Shown in pieces: positions 40,132 through 48,769 of a stretch of DNA of 64,000 nt (position 1 is its first letter; the number at the start of each line of letters is the position of its first letter). The notes beneath the pieces were generated by a model. That model did not search any database. It saw only the letters and a list, made by a program, of their open reading frames with translations, and was not told the origin of the DNA. The position numbers and the translations under genes are program-made. The DNA is from CAWAND01 sp963783335 (lineage in GTDB: Bacteria > Chloroflexota > Anaerolineae > Anaerolineales > E44-bin32), in assembly GCA_963783335.1 (NCBI GenBank), contig CAWAND010000010.1, positions 1,798,001 to 1,862,000 on the forward strand, written 5' to 3'.

Positions 40132-40689
40132 ATGACCGATTTAAAGGGCTTTACTTGGATCACTGAAGTTCGTATCGTGCCCTATGATCCGAGTTGGCCG
40201 GACCAATTCGAGGCTGAAGCCGAGATCCTGCGTCAGCTGCTAGGTGAAAGCGCCCTCGCCATCCACCATGTTGGGAGTACGGCTGTGCAGGGCTTGAGTG
40301 CGAAGCCCGTTGTGGACTTGATGGTTGAAGTCCCCGACCTCACTCTAGTCCAAAGTATGACATCAGAATTTGAGGCTGCCGGATACGAAGTCCGGGGCGA
40401 AGGAGGGATCCTGGGCCGCCACTTCGTGACGAGGAACGCCGCAGGCCAGCGCACTCACGACATCCACATCTTCCCGACCGGCCACAGAGAACTTGAGCAG
40501 ATGATCCTTTTCCGAGACCGCATGCGCGAGGATCCAGAGGAGGCACAAGCGTACTCCGAATTGAAACGTCGCCTGGCTGAGCGGTACAAGCAAGATCCAG
40601 TTCGATACACGCAGGAAAAGACGGATTTCATTGTGAATGCTGTCCGGCGTCAGCGCGAGAAGATGGCTGGTCGCGGACATCTAGAGTAG
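40132..40689 (+). CDS. GrpB family (UPF0157) nucleotidyltransferase-like protein
   Basis: A 185-aa protein of the GrpB branch of the nucleotidyltransferase superfamily: EVRIVPYDPSWPDQFEAEAE at the start, then HHVGSTAVQGLSAKPVVDLM with the Gly-Ser and Asp motif, and RTHDIHIFPTGHRELEQMIL. A CoA-kinase-like or nucleotidyl transfer role is discussed for the family; the real activity is unknown. ATG at 40132 follows AAGGAAATGG. The duplicate at 53939 is intact as well. Confidence 0.9.
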   Translation: MTDLKGFTWITEVRIVPYDPSWPDQFEAEAEILRQLLGESALAIHHVGSTAVQGLSAKPVVDLMVEVPDLTLVQSMTSEFEAAGYEVRGEGGILGRHFVTRNAAGQRTHDIHIFPTGHRELEQMILFRDRMREDPEEAQAYSELKRRLAERYKQDPVRYTQEKTDFIVNAVRRQREKMAGRGHLE

Positions 40690-40710
40690 ATGGAGCAAGC
40701 GTTTTGGCAT

Positions 40711-40857
40711 CCTAACATCTCGCTCGATGGGACCGGGGATGCAGGGCGATTTTGGCGTGATTGTTGTATGCTCAGGATGGGTTGGGGGCAGAGTGGAGAA
40801 TGGCCCCGGCCGATCCCCACAAAGATCGTGGGATTTCGCAGCTCGAGGGCGTTAGGC
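40711..40857 (+). repeat. attC 10 with hairpin insertion
   Basis: R'' TCCTAAC (from 40710), R' GTTAGGC. The 3' arm is split by about 24 bases (CCCAC AAAGATC GTGGG and flank, 40815-40840) between CCGGCCGATC and AGCTCGAGG. The same insertion is in the duplicate at 54518. Confidence 0.92.
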
Positions 40858-40885
40858 GAACCGAGGCACAGTCCAGGGAGTACAT

Positions 40886-41557
40886 ATGAAGCCATATGCG
40901 ACGGTCGAGAACGTCGAATCCAAGGCCCACGCGTGGTTGGAGCAGATCCGTCCTTACAATCAGCATGAGATGCGGCTGAACGTGGCGGCGAGCGCCCTGC
41001 TCGTGATCGACATGCAGCGGTTCTTTCTCGATCCTGCATCCCCCACATTCACTTGTGGCGGCGTGGCGATCCTTCCGACGGTGAAGCGTCTCATGGATGC
41101 CTTTCGCCGGGCCGGCCGGCCGGTGATCTTCACCAGACACGTGCACCATCCTGGCGACATCGACAGCGGGATCATGGGATGGTGGTGGGAGGGCATGTGC
41201 CTCGAAGGCAGCCCGGAGAGCGAGATCCATCCGGACTTGGCCGAGATGCCAGGTGAGAAGGTCGTCTTCAAGCATCGGTACTCGGCCTTCTACAACACGG
41301 ACCTGGAGACCGTGCTGCGCTGTTCGAACGTGGAAGACGTCGTCGTCTCCGGAGTAATGACCAACCTGTGCTGCGAATCCACGGCGCGGGATGCGTACTA
41401 CCGGGACTATCGGGTGTTCTTCCCAGCAGATGGGACAGGTTCGGTCAGCGAGGAGATGCACGTCGCGAGTTTGCTGAACCTCGCGTTCGGTTTCGCGTAC
41501 GTGACGACGGCCGACGCAATCGCTGCATCGATCACCATTAAGTCGTCGGTCGCCTAA
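40886..41557 (+). CDS. Isochorismatase-family cysteine hydrolase
   Basis: A 223-aa alpha/beta hydrolase of the isochorismatase/nicotinamidase fold. The triad is D42 (LLVIDMQRFF), K129 (VVFKHRYSAF) and C162 (TNLCCESTARDA); a cis-peptide GVMTN is at 156-160. The family removes ammonia, vinyl ethers or similar groups from small molecules; the substrate cannot be given. A spaced GGGAG precedes the ATG. The cassette has a short, foreign-type attC, so it probably came from another host's integron. The copy at 54692 is cut off after the active Cys. Confidence 0.9.
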   Translation: MKPYATVENVESKAHAWLEQIRPYNQHEMRLNVAASALLVIDMQRFFLDPASPTFTCGGVAILPTVKRLMDAFRRAGRPVIFTRHVHHPGDIDSGIMGWWWEGMCLEGSPESEIHPDLAEMPGEKVVFKHRYSAFYNTDLETVLRCSNVEDVVVSGVMTNLCCESTARDAYYRDYRVFFPADGTGSVSEEMHVASLLNLAFGFAYVTTADAIAASITIKSSVA

Positions 41558-41614
41558 CAACGGCATCCAGACGGACAGCGCCTTTCGTTGTTGCTGATGC
41601 CGTGGACGTTAGGC
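41552..41614 (+). repeat. attC 11, short foreign-type site
   Basis: Only 63 bases. R'' GCCTAAC and R' GTTAGGC are perfectly complementary; inner ACGGCATCC/TGATGCCGT arms pair with one extra base. Its sequence has nothing in common with the resident attC family. Confidence 0.93.
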
Positions 41615-41639
41615 GGAGCGCCGTCCACAGGATGCAAAG

Positions 41640-42089
41640 ATGAGTGAGCAGGAATCCTGCTTCGTCTGTCGAAAGCATAAGGGCCTGGAACATGTGCCAG
41701 GGGGAGCGGTTTTCGAAGACAACCTTGTCTATTCCGGACATGCTTGGTCGGTTGAAGAAGGCAAGGCGCCTTACCTGAGCGGCTTCATCGTCGAGCCCAA
41801 GCGCCACCTGCCCACTTGGGCCGAGCTAAATGATGAAGAAGCAGAACGTATCGGTCGGGTAATTCGGGATGTAAGTCGAGCGCTCAAGGATGTACTGAAC
41901 GCCGAACATGTCTATGTCTTCGTGATCGGACACCACGTTCCGCACCTTCATGTCTGGGTCGTTCCTCGGTATCCTGAGACGCCACAGGATTATCGGGGCA
42001 CCGATGTCTTTGAGTGGCCCGGGCGACCAGACGGGACCCAAGCTGCGGTTGTCCAATTGTGCGATCGAATACGGGCCGCAATGCCTTGA
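41640..42089 (+). CDS. HIT-family nucleotide hydrolase/transferase
   Basis: A 149-aa HIT protein. The motif near 98-108 reads GHHVPHLHVWVVP; H102 and the nucleophile-type H104 are present while the third His position is Trp. An N-terminal CFVCRKH pair and H34 could hold zinc, as in many bacterial HIT proteins. The family cleaves nucleotide phosphoramidates or dinucleoside polyphosphates. GGATGC/CAAAG precedes the ATG without a strong ribosome site. Its cassette starts at the short attC and ends at a resident one. Confidence 0.88.
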   Translation: MSEQESCFVCRKHKGLEHVPGGAVFEDNLVYSGHAWSVEEGKAPYLSGFIVEPKRHLPTWAELNDEEAERIGRVIRDVSRALKDVLNAEHVYVFVIGHHVPHLHVWVVPRYPETPQDYRGTDVFEWPGRPDGTQAAVVQLCDRIRAAMP

Positions 42090-42117
42090 CAACGCGCTTT
42101 CCAGGGAGGTGCGCTCC

Positions 42118-42241
42118 GCCTAACATCTCGCTGGATCGGACCGGGGATGCAGGGCGAATTTGGCGTGATTGTTGTATGCTCAGGACGGGTCGGGGGCAAG
42201 GTGGTGCGTGGCCCCGGCCGATCAGCTCGAGGGCGTTAGAG
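42118..42241 (+). repeat. attC 12
   Basis: R'' GCCTAAC agrees with the HIT cassette start TTAGGC; R' GTTAGAG. Common loop with GTGATTGTTGTATGCTC. Confidence 0.95.
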
Positions 42242-42324
42242 CGCCTAGCTAAGTCAGCTTTAGGTACGAGTACTATCAAATCGAAGACACTATGTTGACC
42301 AACTAGCCAGAGTTGTGTGTCCAG

Positions 42325-43330
42325 ATGAGTGAGCAGAAATCAAGAACTAACTTGGCGATCCAAGCCGCGCAAGAGTTGCTTACCAGCTCGAGAACTCAGG
42401 ACATTCCGATCGAGAAGAGCCTAATGAAAGCAAAGCGCCTTGCCCGCCTTCTTGCGTGACCAGGATGCGATTTCGTGGTTGGATCTCGAAATCAGAGGCT
42501 ACCCGGAGAATTTCAACTTTTCAAAGCTTGGAAGTTGCTATCAATATGCTGCAGCCGGTGGCCAATCGACCCCACCAACGACAAGTATTGGCCCCAGAGT
42601 CTCCCGGAGATCGAGGCCGCAGTACGTGCAGAGGAGAAAGCTCTCTCCTCCATGGGAATGCCATCGTCCTTCAATCCGAGCGCTGAAAACTACGTAGCTA
42701 GTGGGGCAACTCTCCAAGTCTTCTATGCCTATCAGAGTGCCCTGAATGCCCAGAAGCAAGCCTACAATCAGGTCTCACAGCTTCGGGCATCTCTCAAGTC
42801 GTGCATTCATGCATATGTTATGGAAACTTACATGTCCCTTGAGCTAGGGGACATGGTCGGATCCCTCTTCGAAGAAGCCCGAACCGAAGTGGACGCCTTC
42901 GTGCGCACCCATGTGCCCCGAGCTGCCGAGCAACTAGCGTCCATATCCGACCGTCTTAGGGAGGGAACCAGGGAATCGCTGTCTTCTGCGCTCAATTCAT
43001 GTCGCCGGCTTCTCGCTGATTCTGCCAGACTCTGTATTCCCACCAAATGAAGGGACCTATTCTAATTCCGCTGGGAACGACCACGAGGTGGGCCAAGACG
43101 ACTACAAGAACAGAATCCTCGCCTTTCTTGACCAATCCCATCAGACATCAGATACATCTGCCATAGTCCGCGGCGCAGATGGATACTTGGCTGCACGTCT
43201 CGACGCGGTCTACGAGCTGTCTTGCAAAGGGGTCCATGCCGATGTGACACCTCAAGAGGCAAGACTAGCTGTGATACACACCTACCTCGTGTTGGCAGAG
43301 ATCGCCCGGGCCGCTCAATCCAAATCCTAG
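42325..43330 (+). pseudogene. AbiTii-like gene with several frameshifts
   Basis: Pieces in three frames follow one another: NLAIQAAQELLTSSRTQDIP..AKRLARLL (from ATG 42325), RDQDAISWLDLEIRGYPENF (from about 42452), EIEAAVRAEEKALSSMGMPS through CRRLLADSARLCIP (about 42600-43045), and GQDDYKNRILAFLDQ with KGVHADVTPQEARLAVIHTY (from about 43088). In this order they match AbiTii-type proteins, a family tied to abortive infection: AbiTii helical start, central helices, and the KGVHA end. At least three single-base shifts break it, so it is inactive or the consensus is faulty. Confidence 0.72.
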
Positions 43331-43350
43331 GGACCAACCCCATTGGGCGC

Positions 43351-43473
43351 TCTAACATCTCGCTGGATCGGACCGGGGATGCTGGGCGAGTTTGGCGTGA
43401 TTGTTGTATGCTCAGGATGGTCCTGGGGCAGGGCGGTGAATGGCCCCGGCCGATCAGCTCGAGGGCGTTAGGC
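43351..43473 (+). repeat. attC 13
   Basis: R'' CTCTAAC (from 43350) agrees with the AbiTii cassette start TTAGAG; R' GTTAGGC. Loop right half GGTCCTGGGGCAGGGCGG. Confidence 0.95.
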
Positions 43474-43950
43474 CGCCGAAATCCTATCCGTTGGCCTGCA
43501 TAGACAGAACTCCAATGCCCCTGACCGAGCAAGGGACTGACAAGGAGAATCCGATGCCTCACCGAACACCGCCCTTAGACTTCCGAGATGGCTATTCTGA
43601 ACTTCTGAAAGCTCGCCTGCGAGGTCAGCGCCAGAGGGCGGCTATAATTGGCGCAGTCTTTCTCCTATCACTTATTGGCTTTGTTGCCTTTGGCATGCTT
43701 GGGCAGCTCGCGGGGAGATCGGCGTTCTTTGCAGCCATCTTCCCGATCGCCTTCGGCCTTGGCTATTGCCAGAGTTGGGCACAATCGAACTCCACCAAGG
43801 GGCTTGTGGAGCTGGTGGCGAACCTGCAGAGGCAGTAGGCGAAGCGCTCGGCGCGAAGGCATCAACTTCCCCGCCCCGTGTCTCGCAAAGGGCAAGGAAT
43901 GGGCCGACATCTCGTTGTCGGGTTTGCGCGGCCGGGTCTCAGGCGGCCTA
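43467..43950 (+). repeat. Small membrane-protein cassette, copy 1 of 3
   Basis: The cassette body recurs at 56037-56518 and 61939-62420 with only scattered base changes. Each copy ends with a conserved stretch after the gene that includes CCGACATCTCG, which resembles the start of the resident attC and may be an old attC relic. Confidence 0.92.
43554..43838 (+). CDS. Small two-helix membrane protein (copy 1)
   Basis: A 94-aa protein: a charged start (DFRDGYSELLKARLRGQRQR), helix AAIIGAVFLLSLIGFVAFG (about 29-47), helix FFAAIFPIAFGLGYCQS (about 57-73) and a short tail. AAGGAGAAT stands before the ATG at 43554. No family recognised. Two further copies are at 56122 and 62024; the third differs by a few residues (I to T, N to T), suggesting purifying selection or recent copying. 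Confidence 0.75.
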   Translation: MPHRTPPLDFRDGYSELLKARLRGQRQRAAIIGAVFLLSLIGFVAFGMLGQLAGRSAFFAAIFPIAFGLGYCQSWAQSNSTKGLVELVANLQRQ

Positions 43951-44069
43951 ACATCTCGCTGGATCGGACCGGGGAAGCTGGGCGAGTTTGGCGTGATTGT
44001 TGTATGCTCAGGATGGCTCGGGGGCGGGGTGGAGAATGGCCCCGGCCGATCAGCTCGAGGGCGTTATGC
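43946..44069 (+). repeat. attC 14
   Basis: R'' GCCTAAC, R' GTTATGC. 5' arm reads CGGGGAAGCTGGG, one base from the common form. Confidence 0.95.
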
Positions 44070-44130
44070 AGCCCCAATCATCCGGCCTGGAAAGCTGTCT
44101 CAATGTGGATTGAGATGAGGAGGGCTAAAC

Positions 44131-44691
44131 ATGGCCGATCTAGCTGGGAGATGGAGTGGAATCGCATTGGCCGCCGGCGCTATTCTTCTGGGCGTTGGAC
44201 TTCTGATGGCATCGTTCTCTCCGGCTTCGGCCCCTCCTTCGCAAAGAACCAGCGCCTTTTTGCTGATTTCGACAATCCTAGTCATGCTGGCGTTGCCCGC
44301 AGTCTATGCGCGCCAGGCCAACGCTGCTGGTCTCCTCGGGCTCTTGGCGCATATTCTCCTCGAGGTTGGGCTCGTATTCCTTCTAGTATATGCTGCCGCC
44401 CCGTTGTTGTATCGGTCGCTCAACGAGCCCCCGGGCGAGGGCCCAATTGCCCTGTTTCTTGGGACCGCACTTGTAGTGGGGCTCCTTCTCACCTCGATCG
44501 TCACCATCCGCGCTGCCGTTTTCCCTCGATGGTCGGGGATCCTGTTACTTGGCGCGACGATCGGCTTCTTTTTCGATTTCTTCATAGCAGAATTCCTCCC
44601 GCCTATTGCCGGCCAGATTGGGGCCGCGTTCTTCGGGGCAGTCGTCTCGGCAGCTTTGGCTTGGATGGGGATCTCAATGTGGATCCAATAG
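44131..44691 (+). CDS. Six-helix membrane protein, unknown
   Basis: A 186-aa protein that is hydrophobic almost throughout: helices at about 9-30, 42-60, 66-88, 104-124, 132-150 and 155-180. This pattern resembles DUF4386-like or similar small integral proteins, but I cannot name a family with confidence. The start at 44131 follows GGAGGGCTAAAC. Single-gene cassette. Confidence 0.7.
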   Translation: MADLAGRWSGIALAAGAILLGVGLLMASFSPASAPPSQRTSAFLLISTILVMLALPAVYARQANAAGLLGLLAHILLEVGLVFLLVYAAAPLLYRSLNEPPGEGPIALFLGTALVVGLLLTSIVTIRAAVFPRWSGILLLGATIGFFFDFFIAEFLPPIAGQIGAAFFGAVVSAALAWMGISMWIQ

Positions 44692-44707
44692 CATGACTCG
44701 CGGGGCT

Positions 44708-44831
44708 GCATAACATCTCGCTGGATCGGACCGGGGATGCGGGGCGCGTTTGGTGTGATTGTTGTATGCTCCGGATGGGTTGGGGGCAGGGTGGTGCGTG
44801 GCCCCGGCCGATCAGCTCGAGGGCGTTAGGC
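44708..44831 (+). repeat. attC 15
   Basis: R'' GCATAAC agrees with the cassette start TTATGC; R' GTTAGGC. 5' arm ends GATGCGGGGCGCG. Confidence 0.95.
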
Positions 44832-44854
44832 GCAATTACCCTCCACATTCTAAG

Positions 44855-45390
44855 ATGGAGATTCCAAGCTTGACAGAACCACTGCCCGACCACAACCCCT
44901 GGCTCGCTAAGCTGGCGAGAGGAGCATCTACGCGCTCCTTTGCTTCATCTTCGCCGTCGCATCGTCGCTGGCTGTCTCGCTCCTCCTCCAGGGTTTGCTC
45001 TTCTTCTCCCCTCCCTACGGAGACATACGCCCGTTCTTGTATTGGTCGCAATTCGCCGCAATTGTCGTTCTCGCGCCCCTCACAATATGTGCGGGTTTCT
45101 CCTACGCTCGAGGGTCTTCGCCCTCGCTCAGGCGCCTTTTGGTTGTAGTTTGCCTAGCGGCGTTACTGGTCGGATTCGGGACGGCATACGCGGTAGGACC
45201 CTTCATAGGCGCGCTCTCAATACCCCTGCTTCCTGCTTGGGTCGCGGGCGGAGTTGCAGCCTCCATCGTCCTCGCCCGTTCAATGGAAACCTCCCAGCCG
45301 ATGCGATATGCGAAGTCAGCCTTGCTCGCAGGAGTCGTCGCCGGCGCTGTCCCAGTCGCCGTCAGCATCCTGCTTTCCTTCATCGTGTAG
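44855..45390 (+). pseudogene. Five-helix membrane protein with one frameshift
   Basis: ATG at 44855 opens MEIPSLTEPLPDHNPWLAKL; around 44920 coding passes to the next frame, which gives SIYALLCFIFAVASSLAVSL, LLFFSPPYGDIRPFLYWSQF and three more helices to a stop at 45388. One lost base after GCGAGAGGAG would restore a protein of about 178 aa. An internal ATG at 44995 could still make the last four helices. Family unknown. Confidence 0.6.
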
Positions 45391-45421
45391 AACTTGAACT
45401 AGATGCGCGAACGTCGATTGC

Positions 45422-45545
45422 GCCTAACATCTCGCTGGATCGGACCGGGGATGCTGGGCGATTTTGGTGTGATTGTTGTATGCTCAAAGCGGGGCTGAGG
45501 CGAGACGGTGCGTGGCCCCGGCCGATCAGCTCGAGGGCGTTAGGC
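45422..45545 (+). repeat. attC 16
   Basis: R'' GCCTAAC, R' GTTAGGC. Right loop half AAGCGGGGCTGAGGCGAGACGG is unlike the others. Confidence 0.95.
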
Positions 45546-45555
45546 GGCAATCAAA

Positions 45556-46251
45556 GTGGAGGTGCCCGTGCAGGTCGATCTAGGCAAGCAGGTTCTGGAA
45601 TTCGTCGGTTTCTTCATCGCGTTTTGCCTCGCCCTGTTCCTCCCGGCCGGCACCACAGCCTGGGCGGCTGGATGGATCTTCCTCGCCCTCTTCTGCTGCT
45701 TCTATGTTGGTGTCACAGCTTGGCTCTACAGGCACAGCCCAGGTTTGATGCAAGAACGCTTGACGCTGTTCAGCCCTGAGCAGCCTCGATGGGACAGGAT
45801 CCTCTTCGCGGTGCTCCTGGTCTTTCCTTTCCTCTGGCTGGCCTTCATGTCATTCGACGCGACACGTTTTCATTGGTCACCGGTACCGTTGTTGCTCCAC
45901 GCCCTCGGCACCCTTCTTCTGCTCTGGTCTTTCTATTTGATCTTCATTGCCTTCCGGGAAAATGCCTTCGCATCTGCGGTTGTCCGCCCTCAAGACGATC
46001 GTTCACAGGTTGTGATCACGTCAGGTCCCTATCGCCGGGTGCGACATCCGATGTATTCTGGCATCCTGGTATTCTCGCTGGCGGTCCCAATGGTCCTGGG
46101 ATCGTGGTATGGCGAGGTATGCGCGCGACTCTTCATTGCGCTCCTTGCTAGAAGAGCCGTGATGGAAGAGAAGGAATTGAGGGAGAGGCTGCCGGGCTAC
46201 GACGCTTATGCTGCGCAGGTAAGGTACAGGTTCGTGCCTCACGTTTGGTAG
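45556..46251 (+). CDS. Isoprenylcysteine carboxyl methyltransferase-like (PEMT/ICMT) membrane protein
   Basis: A 231-aa membrane methyltransferase-like protein with five or so helices. The SAM-binding end is typical: VVITSGPYRRVRHPMYSGIL at about 155-175, and the last stretch EEKELRERLPGYDAYAAQVR with RFVPHVW. The bacterial members methylate lipids, quinone-type or thiol compounds; the substrate here is open. The start is a GTG at 45556 with GTGGAG overlap; GGCGGCAATC precedes. Confidence 0.85.
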   Translation: MEVPVQVDLGKQVLEFVGFFIAFCLALFLPAGTTAWAAGWIFLALFCCFYVGVTAWLYRHSPGLMQERLTLFSPEQPRWDRILFAVLLVFPFLWLAFMSFDATRFHWSPVPLLLHALGTLLLLWSFYLIFIAFRENAFASAVVRPQDDRSQVVITSGPYRRVRHPMYSGILVFSLAVPMVLGSWYGEVCARLFIALLARRAVMEEKELRERLPGYDAYAAQVRYRFVPHVW

Positions 46252-46291
46252 GCCGGTACACGCCGAGGAAGTCTTCTCTCATCAGATTGCA

Positions 46292-46415
46292 GCCTAACAT
46301 CTCGCTGGATCGGACCGGGGATGGCGGGCGAATTTGGCAGCAAAGGTGTATGCTCGGGGCGGTCGGGAAAAGAGATGGCGAGCAACCCCGGCCGATCAGC
46401 TCGAGGACGTTAGGC
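46292..46415 (+). repeat. attC 17
   Basis: R'' GCCTAAC, R' GTTAGGC. A loop variant with AATTTGGCAGCAAAGGTGTATGCTC and 3' arm CGAGGACGTT; similar loops are in attC 19 and attC 31. Confidence 0.93.
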
Positions 46416-46439
46416 AGATGCAACAGGAAGGGGTCAAAA

Positions 46440-46954
46440 ATGATCCTGCCCAAAGATCGCGACCCCCGCTTCATTACCATTCGTCGAGGAGGGACGCTCA
46501 CGGACTCCGATCATCGGCTCCTGGCCGTTTGGGCGGCCGCGAGCGCAGAGCACGTTCTGCACCTCTTCGAGTCGAGCAACCGAGGATCCACGACCGCGTC
46601 AGGCGATCGAGCAGATTCGGGCATGGACGTGCGGCGAAACCAAGATGATGGAGACTCGTGCAGCGGGCGGCCATGCTATGGCTGCTGCAAGGAAGCAGAA
46701 TGGAGCCGCTCGGAACGCAGCATATTCTGCTGGGCAAGCGGCAGCTGTGGCCCATGTCGCAGCCCACGAGCTCGGTGCGGCCGCCTATGCCATCAAGGCC
46801 GCACGTGCTGCCGCACCGGAAGGAGAGGGTGAGGGCGCAGGGCGACTTGAGTGCCGCTGGCAACGCGACCAGCTTCCGGAGGCGATTCGTGAGCTTGTAC
46901 TCGACGACCAGCGGCTAACGGCACCACATTTGCTGGTCGGTGTTCGAATGTTGA
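46440..46954 (+). pseudogene. Putative immunity-protein gene (Imm-5-like) with frameshifts
   Basis: RDPRFITIRRGGTLTDSDHR with LLAVWAAASAEHVLHLFE opens the protein (ATG 46440). Near 46575 coding leaves this frame; RAAGGHAMAAARKQNGAARN, GQAAAVAHVAAHELGAAAYA and QRDQLPEAIRELVLDDQR follow in another, and the natural end CWSVFEC with TGA at 46952-46954 lies in a third. The order matches a family annotated as putative immunity protein, common in Actinobacteria and Chloroflexota. At least two shifts make it a pseudogene as written. Confidence 0.68.
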
Positions 46955-47007
46955 GAACTCGGTGGGGCAGCTGTCCGATATGCCCATGATGACGGGGACC
47001 CACATCT

Positions 47008-47132
47008 GCCTAACATCTCGCTGGATCGGACCGGGGATGCTGGGCGAGTTTGGCGTGATTGTTGTATGCTCAGGATGGGCCTGGGGCGAGGCTGGAGCGT
47101 GGCCCCGGCCGATCAGCTCGAGGGCGTTAGAT
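47008..47132 (+). repeat. attC 18, R' shared with IS left end
   Basis: R'' GCCTAAC agrees with the immunity cassette start; R' GTTAGAT belongs to or touches IS copy B, as at attC 6. Confidence 0.92.
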
Positions 47133-47210
47133 GCTATGGGGGATGAAGATACGGGTCGCTGCTGATAAGCTCCTTGAAACTCTCGGTTCAAGAGAAAGGA
47201 GCGCAACATC

Positions 47211-48356
47211 ATGGCAGCGGCCCGCAGTCACGAGTATAGCGTATTCGAATCGGTGCTGTATCTGGCCTTCGAACTGAGCAACACAAAGTGGAAACTGGGG
47301 TTCACGACAGGGCCGAGTCGCCGGCCACGCGAGCGGAGCATCACCGCCGGGGATCTGGAAGCTCTCCAGGAGGAGATCGGGCGAGCGAAGAAGCGGTTCG
47401 ATCTGCCTGAGAGCAGCCGGGTGGTGAGCTGCTACGAGGCGGGCAGAGACGCCTTCTGGTTGCACAGGTATCTGGAACAGCAAGGGATCGAGAACCTGGT
47501 GGTGGACAGCTCGAGCATCCAGGTGAACCGACGGGCCCGACAGGCGAAAACCGACCGGATGGACGTGGAGAAGCTCTTGGGGCAGCTGATCCAGTATCGG
47601 GGCGGGGACCGGGCGGTGTGGAGCGTGGTGCGGGTGCCGAGTGTGGAGGCGGAGGACAACCGGCAGCTGCATCGGGAACTGAGAACGCTGAAGAAGGACC
47701 GGACGCGGCATACCAACCGGATCAAGTCGTTCCTGGTGGGCCAGGGGATCCGGATGAAGGTGGGGAATGATTTTCTGGAAGAGATCGAACAGGTGCGCAA
47801 ATGGGACGGCTCAGCCCTCCCGGCGAGTTTGAAAGCCCGGCTTCAGCGAGAGTATCAGCGGCTTCAGCTGCTGCAGGAGCAGGTCAAGGAGCTGGAGCGG
47901 GAGCGGGTGGAGGCGATCCGGCATGGCGAAGACGAGAGTGTGGAGGTGGTGCGCAAGCTGATGCGGCTGAACGGGATCGGGCAGAACGCCGGCTGGCTGT
48001 TCGGGATGGAGTTTTTCAGCTGGCGGAAGTTCAACAATAGGAAGGAAGTGGGGGCCCTGGCCGGTCTGGTGCCGATGCCGAGGCAGAGTGGCGACAGCTA
48101 CCGGGAGCAGGGGATCAGCAAAGCCGGCAACCGGCACGTTCGGGGGATGGCGATCGAGATCGCCTGGGGGTGGCTGCAGTTTCAGCCAGAGAGCGAGCTG
48201 ACGAAGTGGTATGAGGAGAGATTTGGCCATGGGAGCAAACGGATCCGGAAGATCGGGATCGTGGCGCTGGCCAGGAAGCTGCTGATTGAGCTATGGCGCT
48301 ATCTGGAGACGGGAGCTATTCCTGAAGGGGCGGTGCTGAAGACACGGTTGATCTGA
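47211..48356 (+). CDS. IS110-family (IS1111 group) DEDD transposase, second copy
   Basis: Protein identical to the one at 34660-35805 over all 381 residues, so the duplication is recent or homogenised. The catalytic motifs KTDRMDVEKL and RQSGDSYREQGIS are intact, and the gene could supply recombinase for both copies and mobilise the remnant if its ends allow. Confidence 0.92.
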   Translation: MAAARSHEYSVFESVLYLAFELSNTKWKLGFTTGPSRRPRERSITAGDLEALQEEIGRAKKRFDLPESSRVVSCYEAGRDAFWLHRYLEQQGIENLVVDSSSIQVNRRARQAKTDRMDVEKLLGQLIQYRGGDRAVWSVVRVPSVEAEDNRQLHRELRTLKKDRTRHTNRIKSFLVGQGIRMKVGNDFLEEIEQVRKWDGSALPASLKARLQREYQRLQLLQEQVKELERERVEAIRHGEDESVEVVRKLMRLNGIGQNAGWLFGMEFFSWRKFNNRKEVGALAGLVPMPRQSGDSYREQGISKAGNRHVRGMAIEIAWGWLQFQPESELTKWYEERFGHGSKRIRKIGIVALARKLLIELWRYLETGAIPEGAVLKTRLI

Positions 48357-48663
48357 AAGGGACGGAAAAGGAGAGAACAGGCAAGCAGGACAAAAAGGCT
48401 GGTGTGAGCAGCTCGCTTTGCTGCCGGGTCCGAAGGGACCGAGCGTTAGATGGGGCGCTCACCAGAGCTTCCAGGATCGCCGACGAGCGAACAAAGCATT
48501 GGGTGATCGGCCAAACAAGAGCCGACACGGATAGAAGGTAGTTCGAGGCACACTGTGCCCGACGCCAAAGGGAAGCTGCCAGCATGCGTGACCCAGAGCC
48601 TGTTGTGGTGGGAGCAATCACTTGCTAAATTGGGGCTTGACAGCAGCACCTACATAGAAGGCA
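48357..48663 (+). ncRNA. Candidate bridge RNA / seekRNA region of IS copy B
   Basis: Identical to the region after the first transposase; the guide-like GCGTTAGATG is at 48443-48452 and equals 47124-47133 at the left junction. Confidence 0.58.
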
Positions 48664-48769
48664 GAATTCTGCTGGCCAAGTTGTATCATGTCTGCAGGGA
48701 AGCTTCTGGTTCCCAACTGCACTCCGCTCGTTCGATTGGATCAACTGGCAGCTACTAAGGAGAATCGCT

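Larger units (their letters stand above)
38640..41389 (+). repeat. Four-cassette block, copy 1
   Basis: Holds the P-loop kinase, N-terminal-helix protein, GrpB and isochorismatase-type cassettes in the same order as 52458-55183. Genes agree nearly base for base; loops of the included attC sites differ. This copy is the more intact one. Confidence 0.92.
47126..48663 (+). mobile_element. IS110/IS1111-type element, copy B, inserted at attC 18
   Basis: Same 1538-bp unit as 34575-36112, offset by exactly 12551 bases, with the same left context. On the right it continues into GAATTCTGCTGG, not into an attC R' box, so part of the following cassette start is lost or altered. Confidence 0.87.
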
